IMG/VR virus record: IMGVR_UViG_3300035670_001345
Location: 1-22,116 of that record
Direction: 5' to 3' (one strand)
Origin: a virus
DNA length: 22,116 nucleotides
Both the position numbers and the translations under genes were made by a program. Each line of letters begins with the position of its first letter. Within the stretch, counting starts at the first letter, position 1. Below, piece after piece: positions 1-5,931 of this stretch. The notes beneath the pieces were generated by a model that was not told where the DNA came from, made no database searches, and was given only the letters and a program-made list of their open reading frames with translations.

Positions 1-36
1 GCTCACTTCAAGATTTACAAGGGTTCGGCTGCATAG
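1..36 (+). CDS. 3' end of upstream gene, possibly major capsid protein (partial)
   Basis: An open frame enters from the left edge and ends with AHFKIYKGSAA and a TAG stop at 34-36. It is followed at once by a hairpin terminator, so it closes a transcription unit. Because the next virion genes downstream are a head-tail connector and a tail terminator, the major capsid gene is expected here in siphovirus gene order. Only eleven residues are visible, so the identity is an inference from position and not from sequence. Confidence 0.4.
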   Translation, partial: AHFKIYKGSAA

Positions 37-59
37 TCATCCTTAGAAATCTAGGCAAG

Positions 60-88
60 TCCCCTGACATAAAGTCGGGGGATTTTGC
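60..88 (+). terminator. Rho-independent terminator after the upstream (capsid?) gene
   Basis: CCCCTGAC (61-68) pairs with GTCGGGGG (74-81) across an ATAAA loop, giving eight pairs with one G-U. ATTTTG follows. It separates the upstream gene from the sugar-gene cassette. The T run is short, so termination may be partial, which would leave the sugar genes at lower expression than the capsid gene. Confidence 0.65.
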
Positions 89-112
89 TATTCTGGGGGC
101 AGAAAGGAAATC

Positions 113-1315
113 ATGAAAGCAGAGCAGTTAGACCTAACCATCACAACCTTCTCCAATTCGCCATACCAACCGACAGGCTACGGAATGCAGATTGGACAAC
201 TGGTTGACAATCTCGCAAAGCATAGAGTCAATGTCGGGCATGTCTCGAACTACGGACTAGAGGGCAACAACTCCACACACAAAACGCCATACGGAGAAAT
301 CCCACACTATGCCAGAGGCTATGAGCCGATGTCGCAAGATGCACTTGCGGTCGCACACAAGATGCAGATGGCAAAGAAGGATTGGAACGATTACATTCTG
401 ACCCTTTGCGATGTCTGGGTGCTGAAACCTGAGATGTGGCCTACCGAGGAATTTCCAAAGATTATTAGCTGGACACCACTCGATCACATCTCAATGCCAC
501 CTGCTGTAAAGCGATGGCTAGAGAAAGACAATGTTCAACCAATCGCCATGTCACCTTTTGGCATGGAGCAACTCAATGATGTCGGCATTGAGGGAATCTA
601 CATTCCGCACTCGGTAGATACTGTCAACACCTTCAAGCCAACCGAGAAGATTGGCAAACAGAATGCAAGAGAGTTTCTAGGACTAAAGGAAGATGACTTC
701 CTAGTAGTAATGAATGCCGCTAACAAAGCAAACAAGTCCATCCACCGCAAGGCTTTCGCTGAGGCTCTGATGGGGTTTGCGATGTTCCGACAGACTCACC
801 CGAATGCTTATCTTTACATTCACACCGAACCAAAGGGAATTTATGGAGGCTTCCACCTTCCCAGATTGGCGGAGGCCTGTGGGCTTGACATGAGTTCGGT
901 CATCTTCCCTGACCCGATTGACTACCGCTTGGGCGTTGAGCCGAAGGACTTGGCTGGCTTCTATTCAACCGCCGATGTTGCTCTTCAAGTTTCTCTCGGT
1001 GGAGGATTTGAGATTCCAATCATCGAAGCTCAAGCCTGTGGGACAAGAGTCATCGGCTCAGACTGGACTGGACCAAGAGATTTAGTTGCCGAAGATGGAT
1101 TCAAAGTGTCTGGGCAACTGTTCTGGGACGAGGCACAGATTGCTTGGTGGAAGATTCCGTCAATCGCTTCAATCGCTCAACAGCTAGAGAAGGCTTATGA
1201 GGTATCAAAGTCAGAGGGTCGGTATTCAGAGACCTCACGCAAGTTCGCTCAGCAATTCGACAATGTGAAAGTTTGGAATCACTATTGGCTGCCATACCTC
1301 AAGACGCTGGTCTAA
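113..1315 (+). CDS. Glycosyltransferase, GT-B fold, GT4-like
   Basis: This 400-residue protein has the layout of a retaining GT-B glycosyltransferase. It has an N-terminal glycine-rich loop (YGMQIGQL, near residue 23), a middle segment IYIPHSVD, and a C-terminal donor-binding block GGGFEIPIIEAQACG at about 296-310 followed by VIGSDWTGPRDLV. In the family EX7E motif the second Glu is present (E305), but the position of the first Glu appears to be Gly (G297), with a Glu three residues later (E300). The start is ATG with a strong AGAAAGGAAA ribosome site at 101-110. It is the first of three overlapping sugar genes lying directly behind the presumed capsid gene, so a role in glycosylating virion proteins is likely. 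Host envelope modification is the alternative. Donor and acceptor cannot be read from the sequence. Confidence 0.85.
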   Translation: MKAEQLDLTITTFSNSPYQPTGYGMQIGQLVDNLAKHRVNVGHVSNYGLEGNNSTHKTPYGEIPHYARGYEPMSQDALAVAHKMQMAKKDWNDYILTLCDVWVLKPEMWPTEEFPKIISWTPLDHISMPPAVKRWLEKDNVQPIAMSPFGMEQLNDVGIEGIYIPHSVDTVNTFKPTEKIGKQNAREFLGLKEDDFLVVMNAANKANKSIHRKAFAEALMGFAMFRQTHPNAYLYIHTEPKGIYGGFHLPRLAEACGLDMSSVIFPDPIDYRLGVEPKDLAGFYSTADVALQVSLGGGFEIPIIEAQACGTRVIGSDWTGPRDLVAEDGFKVSGQLFWDEAQIAWWKIPSIASIAQQLEKAYEVSKSEGRYSETSRKFAQQFDNVKVWNHYWLPYLKTLV

Positions 1316-1980
1316 TTTCTCTGCCCCTAGCAGTTTGGGGTGATGGTTATTCTCAATTCCTGCCTCAATGGTGGGCAGGCGTGAACTCGCTAGAGACTCA
1401 GCCTTTCGAGATAATCATCGTCACCGATGACAAAAACTACCCGGCGGTTGTCGCAAGCGTCACCGACTGGCATCGAGTCAGGGTAATAAAAGAAAACCTG
1501 AAAACCTATGCTGAGTTTTGGAATCGAGCAATAGAACTCTGCTCAGGTAAGTGGATAGCAATCTGCAATGTTGACGATTACTTCCTGCCTAGAGGTCTCA
1601 ACTCAATTCCTGCTGCCGAGGCTCAGGGGAGCAACCTAGTATGCGATGCGATCAGAAGCAAAGGCTCAGACCATGTTCAACAGACAGTCTGGAGACCAGA
1701 AGAGCTTAATTTTGCTTTTGACTTAGGCGGTGCTAACCCCATGACCAAAGCACTCTGGCAAGCCTCTGGAGGCTTCCCTGAGGGCATAAGATTTGCCGAC
1801 TGGGGTCTGGCGATACTGATGAGAAAAACTGGTCTAGTAAAGCCTTACACGACCTCTGAGATACGCATTGTCTATGACCGAGGTTATGACAGGGTGACAC
1901 TTTCGGGCGCAAGCATTGGAGCTGATGAAAGGGCTGAGGGCAATGAGCAGATTAGACAACTGGCAAAGTCGTTGAGATGA
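1273..1980 (+). CDS. Glycosyltransferase, GT-A fold, GT2-like
   Basis: This 235-residue protein resembles family 2 glycosyltransferases. It has an N-terminal strand and loop PFEIIIVTDDKN, then NRAIELCSGKWIAICNVDDYFLP, where VDD is the DxD-like metal and nucleotide-sugar site. Further on comes a GGFPEGIRFADWGLAILM segment that resembles the family's acceptor-side region with an ED/DW motif. No ATG or GTG is available at the N terminus. The frame opens at TTG 1273 or TTG 1285, both inside the end of the preceding gene, so the start is uncertain and translation is probably coupled to the upstream gene. It lies in one operon with the GT4-like transferase and the RmlD-like reductase. The acceptor is unknown; a virion protein is my inference. 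Confidence 0.8.
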   Translation: MESLLAAIPQDAGLISLPLAVWGDGYSQFLPQWWAGVNSLETQPFEIIIVTDDKNYPAVVASVTDWHRVRVIKENLKTYAEFWNRAIELCSGKWIAICNVDDYFLPRGLNSIPAAEAQGSNLVCDAIRSKGSDHVQQTVWRPEELNFAFDLGGANPMTKALWQASGGFPEGIRFADWGLAILMRKTGLVKPYTTSEIRIVYDRGYDRVTLSGASIGADERAEGNEQIRQLAKSLR

Positions 1981-2771
1981 AAGTTTTAGTCTTAGGAGCT
2001 GAGGGAATGCTCGGTTCGGCAATGGTCAAAGAGCTTTCTTCTTTTGACCTGATTGCACCTTCTCGCTCGGAGTATGAAGCGCCTGACTCGATTGACCAAT
2101 TCATGCTGACCGAGGGCGATGTTGTCATCAACTGCATTGGCGCAATTCCACAGAAGAAGCCGACAGTCGAAACTCTAGAAAAGATAAATGGAGATTTTCC
2201 TAACCTGTTGGCAACTCGCAAAGACCTCTACTTCATTCAGATCGCAACAGACTGCGTGTTCAATGGTGAGCTTGGTCACTACAACGAAGACTCACCTAGA
2301 GATGCAACTGATTCTTACGGACTTAGCAAGAAGCGTGGCGAGGTTATAGCGGCGAACTGGCTCAATCTGCGCTGCTCGATTATTGGAGCAAACGGAAAAG
2401 GCTCGCTATTCGATTGGGTCAAGAACCAACCAGAGAACGCTGTCATCAACGGCTTTGTCAATCACTACTGGAATGGAGTGACAACCGAGGCGTTTGCAAG
2501 GGTGGTCGCAGGGATAATAAAAAAAGAGTATTTCCTAGCAGGCACTCAGCACCTAGTCCCAGCAGACTGGGTATCAAAATACGAACTTGTCAAGATGATC
2601 GCCAACCGACTAGGCAGGGATGACATCGAGGTCATGCCAACCATAACGAACATGATTGACCGCAGGCTCTCGACCAAATACACCTATCTCAACAGCTTGC
2701 TTTGGCGCAATTCCCGATACTTCCGAGCGCCAATGATTTCGGAGATGGTCAGAACAATGTCGGTAGAATAG
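1977..2771 (+). CDS. RmlD-like NAD(P)-dependent sugar reductase/epimerase (SDR)
   Basis: This 264-residue protein is an extended short-chain dehydrogenase. A Rossmann dinucleotide loop GAEGMLG sits at residues 7-13, the ATDCVFNG block typical of dTDP-4-dehydrorhamnose reductases is present, and the catalytic YxxxK is Y114 and K118 in SYGLSK. Members of this family make the final activated deoxysugar, for example dTDP-rhamnose, or related nucleotide sugars in the cytosol. Here it would supply the donor for one or both upstream transferases. Its ATG overlaps the stop of the GT2 gene in an ATGA. The rest of a rhamnose pathway (RmlA, B, C) is absent from this window, so the phage would have to use a host intermediate. 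The exact product is not determinable. Confidence 0.8.
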   Translation: MKVLVLGAEGMLGSAMVKELSSFDLIAPSRSEYEAPDSIDQFMLTEGDVVINCIGAIPQKKPTVETLEKINGDFPNLLATRKDLYFIQIATDCVFNGELGHYNEDSPRDATDSYGLSKKRGEVIAANWLNLRCSIIGANGKGSLFDWVKNQPENAVINGFVNHYWNGVTTEAFARVVAGIIKKEYFLAGTQHLVPADWVSKYELVKMIANRLGRDDIEVMPTITNMIDRRLSTKYTYLNSLLWRNSRYFRAPMISEMVRTMSVE

Positions 2772-2785
2772 AGGCTGGAGGAATC

Positions 2786-3379
2786 ATGGCGATTACCAAT
2801 GGATATTCAACACTCTTACAGCTCAAGGCAGCACTTGGCATCGCTGACGGCATAGATGACCCATTGCTAGAGATGGCAATCGAATCAGCATCTCGCCAGA
2901 TTGACTCTTACACCGAACGCTATTTCTACAACGCTGGCACAGCAACCAAAGTCTTTGCCCCTGTTGACAACTATGTCTGCGAGACCGAAGACTTTATTAC
3001 CCTGACTTCAGTCAAGACCTCAGAAGATGGCGAGACCTTTGACACCACTTGGGCTGCAACTGACTGGCAGGCAGAGCCTCTCAATGGTCGAGCAGGTGGA
3101 CTGGTTACTTCTTACTATCAAATCAGAGCAATCGAGGATTACCTGTTCCCATACCGACAGGGTGAGGCAACAGTCGAGGTGACAGGCACTTGGGGTTGGA
3201 CCTCAGTCCCAATCGCAATCACACAGGCAACTGTCATCCTTGCCTCAAGAATCTTTAAGCGACTTGACTCGCCACTTGGAATCATCTCTGGCGAGCTTGG
3301 CTCGATGCGTGTCGGCTTCAGACTTGACCCCGATGTCCAGCACCTAGTTGACCCTTATCGCAAGATCAGGATGGCATAG
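2786..3379 (+). CDS. Head-tail connector/adaptor protein (gp6-like)
   Basis: This 197-residue protein begins MAITNGYSTL and has the helical N-terminal pattern of gp6-like connectors (LLQLKAALGI, DDPLLEMAIESASRQIDSYT), followed by a beta-rich centre and a C terminus with ITQATVILASRIFKR and VQHLVDPYRKI. Such proteins form a ring below the portal and join head to tail. I chose ATG 2786 because GGAGG at 2777-2781 sits at ideal spacing; a longer open frame from 2702 would overlap the end of the reductase gene and lacks such a site. It is the first virion gene after the sugar cassette. The stop codon overlaps the GTG start of the next gene (TAGTG), so the two are coupled. Confidence 0.8.
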   Translation: MAITNGYSTLLQLKAALGIADGIDDPLLEMAIESASRQIDSYTERYFYNAGTATKVFAPVDNYVCETEDFITLTSVKTSEDGETFDTTWAATDWQAEPLNGRAGGLVTSYYQIRAIEDYLFPYRQGEATVEVTGTWGWTSVPIAITQATVILASRIFKRLDSPLGIISGELGSMRVGFRLDPDVQHLVDPYRKIRMA

Positions 3380-3786
3380 TGGCCTCAATCACAGAGCTGC
3401 GTGATGCACTTGCTACGAACCTAGCAACCATTCCGGGGCTAAGGGTTTCCGCAACCATCCCCGACAACCCATCACCTCCAATCGCAATCGTTCAACTTGC
3501 AAGAGTGCAATACCACCAAGACTTTCAGCGTGGGATGACTGAATACAACTTCGCCGTTCAGGTAGTTGTTGGCAGGGTAGATGAAAGAACTGCTCAAAGA
3601 AATCTCGATGCCTACTGCTCAAGCACCGGAGAGTCATCTGTTTCGCTTGCGGTAGAATCGAATCGGACACTAGGCGGAAAGGCCTTTGACTGCATAGTGA
3701 CCGAAATGACGAACTATGGTTCGGTCTTGATTTCAGATGTTACTTATCTGGCAGCCGAGTTCAATGTTCGTGTTTTAGCTAGCTAA
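3379..3786 (+). CDS. Tail terminator / tail completion protein
   Basis: The product is 135 residues, begins at GTG 3379 (MASITELRD) and overlaps the stop of the connector gene. The pattern fits minor tail or tail-terminator proteins: an N-terminal helix with TIPGLRVSATIPDNPSPPIAIV, a strand with FAVQVVVGRVDERTAQRNLDAY, a middle helix and loop, and a closing beta strand AAEFNVRVLAS. These proteins cap the tail tube and form the joining surface to the head. Position between connector and tail-tube gene supports this, although a head-closure (stopper) protein is an alternative because no separate one is seen. Confidence 0.7.
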   Translation: MASITELRDALATNLATIPGLRVSATIPDNPSPPIAIVQLARVQYHQDFQRGMTEYNFAVQVVVGRVDERTAQRNLDAYCSSTGESSVSLAVESNRTLGGKAFDCIVTEMTNYGSVLISDVTYLAAEFNVRVLAS

Positions 3787-3802
3787 CACATAGGAGAAAT
3801 AA

Positions 3803-4213
3803 ATGGCAAAGCAAATCCTGACGGATGTTGTTGTCCAGCTCAACGGAACTGCAATCTCGCAGAATGTTAACTCTGTTGAACTGACTACGACTGCAGACGC
3901 TATTGAGACCACTTCATTCGGCAGCTCAGGCTGGCGTGAATACAAGGGTGGACTCAAGTCTGGATCAGTAACCCTGTCAATGCACAACGACTACGCTTCA
4001 ACGGCTTTGGACAGCGTTCTTTATAACCTGTTCAACACCATCGCAACAGTCACCATCAACCCTGCTGGAACTCCAACCGGAACTTCTACCCCTGAGTATG
4101 AGTTCACAGTTCTAGTTGACAACATTGCCCCTGTATCGGGCGCAGTAGGTGACTTGGCTGTTCAGAACCTGACTTGGACCATCACAGGTGCAGTCAACCG
4201 AGCAACAAGCTAA
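3803..4213 (+). CDS. Major tail (tail tube) protein
   Basis: A 136-residue, Ser/Thr/Val-rich, beta-dominated protein (MAKQILTDVVVQLNG) with alternating strands, a central TSFGSSGWREYKGGLKSG segment like that of many siphovirus tail tube subunits, and a polar Thr/Pro loop (GTPTGTSTPEYEF). It should polymerise into the tail tube around the tape measure. AGGAG at 3792-3796 precedes the ATG at good spacing. It lies between the tail terminator and the tail assembly chaperone pair, the standard place for this gene. The identification rests on composition, size and position, with no single diagnostic motif. Confidence 0.8.
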   Translation: MAKQILTDVVVQLNGTAISQNVNSVELTTTADAIETTSFGSSGWREYKGGLKSGSVTLSMHNDYASTALDSVLYNLFNTIATVTINPAGTPTGTSTPEYEFTVLVDNIAPVSGAVGDLAVQNLTWTITGAVNRATS

Positions 4214-4239
4214 ATAACTAAATAAGAAAGGAAACCAAG

Positions 4240-4488
4240 ATGAGAATGCAGTTGCAGGTCGAGTTCAATGACGAGACCAAAAAGGATGTCAAGGTCATCA
4301 TGGCTGACATGGTGAAGTTTGAATCCGAACACAACATCAGCATTGCGAAGCTAGGGCAGGAAGGTAAAGTAACCCACCTGCTCTGGCTTGCTTGGTCAGC
4401 TCTAACCAGAGAGAAGCAAACAACTCAAGGCTTTGACGCTTGGGTTGAAACAGTTGCTTCAATCGGAGCAGTTGACCCAAAAGCATAG
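4240..4488 (+). CDS. Tail assembly chaperone, short (G-type) product
   Basis: The zero-frame product is 82 residues (MRMQLQVEFN ... GAVDPKA). It is a small protein placed between the tail tube and tape measure genes, the position of lambda gene G-type chaperones, which bind the tape measure protein during tail assembly and are not part of the finished virion. An AGAAAGGAAA-type ribosome site lies just upstream. The stop TAG at 4486-4488 comes directly after the heptamer CCCAAAA at 4476-4482, where a fraction of ribosomes should slip into the -1 frame and make the longer product. Confidence 0.8.
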   Translation: MRMQLQVEFNDETKKDVKVIMADMVKFESEHNISIAKLGQEGKVTHLLWLAWSALTREKQTTQGFDAWVETVASIGAVDPKA

Positions 4489-4643
4489 AAGGACTTGGAG
4501 ATAGCTCCGCTCATTGGTATTTGGTCAACATTGCCTATGAGTTCAAAATAAGTCCACTTGAGTTGCTAAAACTTGACGAGAGAATGCTTTGGACAATGGG
4601 CCGCTTCCTAATCTGGCGAGCGCAAGAACTTAGCAAGAAATAG
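4240..4643 (+). CDS. Tail assembly chaperone, -1 frameshift (GT-type) fusion product
   Basis: Slippage by -1 at CCCAAAA (4476-4482) joins codons 4240-4482 to the frame starting again at base 4482 and ending at TAG 4641-4643. The fusion would be 134 residues, with 53 residues added (SIEGLGDSSAHWYLV ... RAQELSKK). The added part has no start codon or ribosome site of its own near its beginning, yet reads as a normal folded protein with LNIAYEF-like and LLKLDERMLWTMGRF helical character, as expected for the T domain of GT-type chaperones. Such dual products are nearly universal in siphoviruses. The terminator begins right after its stop. Confidence 0.85.
4476..4482 (+). other. Programmed -1 ribosomal frameshift site CCCAAAA
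   Basis: The heptamer fits X XXY YYZ in the zero frame (gac cca aaa gca). After simultaneous slippage of the CCA and AAA tRNAs to CCC and AAA, decoding resumes at AGC. The zero-frame stop follows within one codon, and the -1 frame stays open for 53 codons. Location, phase and downstream coding all agree with the tail chaperone frameshift. Confidence 0.85.
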
Positions 4644-4644
4644 C

Positions 4645-4680
4645 GAAACCCCTCCCAATCGGGAGGGGCTTTGCTTTTAG
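4645..4680. terminator. Hairpin terminator between convergent genes
   Basis: CCCCTCCC (4649-4656) and GGGAGGGG (4661-4668) form a perfect eight-pair, all but GC-only stem with an AATC loop, followed on the plus strand by CTTTGCTTTT. It lies between the frameshifted chaperone gene (plus) and the reverse-strand gene ending at 4681. The T-rich side favours rightward termination; leftward function is possible but weaker. If efficient, it means the tape measure and later tail genes need a promoter of their own in 5179-5289. Confidence 0.8.
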
Positions 4681-5178
4681 CTAGGAGACAACCCTAGACA
4701 TTACAGTCGGGTGATTGGCGTTCTTCATGTATTCGAACCTGACAATGTTCAAAGCCTCATTAGCCTCTAGCAACCTGCCAGTTAGTAGATAGATAATTCC
4801 CTGCACCGCACGATCATTGAGACCCATCTCTTGCATTGCCCTGACAGTTCGGCGAGGGCTGTTGTTGAAGTGATAAGCCATCCAGTCAAAGCTGTTGCCA
4901 ACTAGACCATCCTCAGTTGTTGCTTGACCTGTAAAGATGGCAATAGCAGCAGTCATGGCATGAAGCCAGTCAGTCAAGAAGTCTGCGGTGTCAATGTGGA
5001 GGGTGGTGAAATACTCATGCTCTTTGTCATGCAAGGACTGGTTGTCTCCGTCTAGCAAGTAAGCGAGAGTGTCCATAATTTCAAAGTCAATGTTCACCTC
5101 ATCGTCATTCATTTTCATAGTTGTCTCGGCTAGAACTGACTCGATGTTCTCGGCTAGTAATTCCTTCATTGCGCTCAT
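4681..5178 (-). CDS. Hypothetical protein, lone reverse-strand gene in the tail module (moron-like)
   Basis: I do not recognise this 165-residue protein (MSAMKELLAENIESV ... TVMSRVVS). It is acidic at the N terminus, has a likely helical fold (DTLAYLLDGDN, DFLTDWLHAMTAAIAIF, RRTVRAMQEMGLNDRAVQGIIYLLTGRLLEANEALNI in pieces), no signal peptide, no Cys pairs and no clear catalytic motif. The ATG at 5176-5178 has a good reverse-strand ribosome site (AAAGGAAA). It is the only minus-strand gene among the structural genes, with its own terminator and upstream region, which is the pattern of a moron: a late-acquired gene expressed independently, often for superinfection exclusion or host modulation. 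Function is unknown. Confidence 0.75.
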   Translation of the reverse strand: MSAMKELLAENIESVLAETTMKMNDDEVNIDFEIMDTLAYLLDGDNQSLHDKEHEYFTTLHIDTADFLTDWLHAMTAAIAIFTGQATTEDGLVGNSFDWMAYHFNNSPRRTVRAMQEMGLNDRAVQGIIYLLTGRLLEANEALNIVRFEYMKNANHPTVMSRVVS

Positions 5179-5200
5179 TCTTTTTCCTTTCTTTGAGCTA

Positions 5201-5270
5201 GGTCAAGGCTAGGGCATTGTCAAGGATTCAGGCAGGGTCAAAAGATAACAGTTTGGTAACAAGGTAGAAT
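5201..5270. promoter_or_regulatory. Divergent intergenic region with spaced GTCAA repeats and promoter-like elements
   Basis: The plus strand carries GTCAAGG at 5202-5208, GTCAAGG at 5219-5225 and GTCAAAA at 5237-5243, spaced 17 and 18 bases. On the minus strand these read as TTGAC boxes; TTGACA (5223-5218) lies 17 bases from TAGCTC (5200-5195), a weak promoter pair for the reverse gene. On the plus strand GGTAGAAT (5263-5270) resembles a -10 element for the tail operon, without a clear -35. The equal spacing could equally be operator sites for a regulator. Confidence 0.4.
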
Positions 5271-5289
5271 TGAGGCTAAAGGTGGTCCA

Positions 5290-5931
5290 ATGCGCTTAGA
5301 GTTTCAAATCCCCATACTTGGCACACAAAAGGCCAGCTATTCGGTCAAGGACATCCGCACCCTGCAGAAGAACCTGCGAGAGATTGAGCCGGGGCTAAGA
5401 GCGCAATTTGTCAAGGAAATCAAGACTGTGGGCAAGGAAGCTGAGAAGCCAATCAAGAGTGCCATTCGTGATGTCCAACCGCTGAGCGGAATGATTAATC
5501 ACTATGGGGCGACCTCATGGAATAACGGATCAAAAGCACCTGACTCGACAACTGTCAGATTTAGAACTCAAGCAGGTGGCAAGAGCCTAAACACTACGCT
5601 CGTCAGCGTTCGCCTAAACTCTGCCGCTGTCAACATTATGGACATGGCTGGAAGGTCTGGCAGAAGCATTGGTAAAGGTAAAAGAAACAGCGGAGTAACA
5701 CCGGTCATAAGACGCACCGCTTCGGGTGACTTGGTTGCCTACGCTCGCAGAACCCCAGCCGAGGCAGGAAGAGCATTCATTGCTAAATTGAATGGGGCAT
5801 CAGGCATCATCAAGCGAAGGGCATCTCGCATCGCTTGGCCTGCTGTTGAGAAAGACTTGCCTGACTTTGAGAAAAGAATTGACAGCATCATTCAGAATTA
5901 TTATCGGATTGCGAACAGGAAGTTTGACTAA
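5290..5931 (+). CDS. HK97 gp10-like minor tail/neck protein
   Basis: This basic 213-residue protein has the pattern of HK97 gp10-family proteins: an N-terminal helix in which paired acidic and basic residues recur (VKDIRTLQKNLREIEPGLRAQ), KTVGKEAEKPIKSAIRD, then a loop region and a beta section, and a C-terminal Arg-rich helix (IIKRRASRIAWPAVEKDL). Family members sit at the head-tail joint or tail tube. The usual position is earlier, before the tail tube gene; here it lies immediately before the tape measure, so a tail-tip or tape-measure partner role is also possible. AAAGGTGG precedes the ATG. Its stop overlaps the tape measure start (TAATG). Confidence 0.55.
   Translation: MRLEFQIPILGTQKASYSVKDIRTLQKNLREIEPGLRAQFVKEIKTVGKEAEKPIKSAIRDVQPLSGMINHYGATSWNNGSKAPDSTTVRFRTQAGGKSLNTTLVSVRLNSAAVNIMDMAGRSGRSIGKGKRNSGVTPVIRRTASGDLVAYARRTPAEAGRAFIAKLNGASGIIKRRASRIAWPAVEKDLPDFEKRIDSIIQNYYRIANRKFD

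Noticed and set aside
1201-1315. Frameshift fusion of the two glycosyltransferases
   Set aside because: The frames would need a -1 shift, but no slippery heptamer is in phase within the shared open stretch.
2702-2785. Longer N terminus for the head-tail connector
   Set aside because: It would overlap the reductase gene by 70 bases and lacks a ribosome site, whereas ATG 2786 has GGAGG at ideal spacing.
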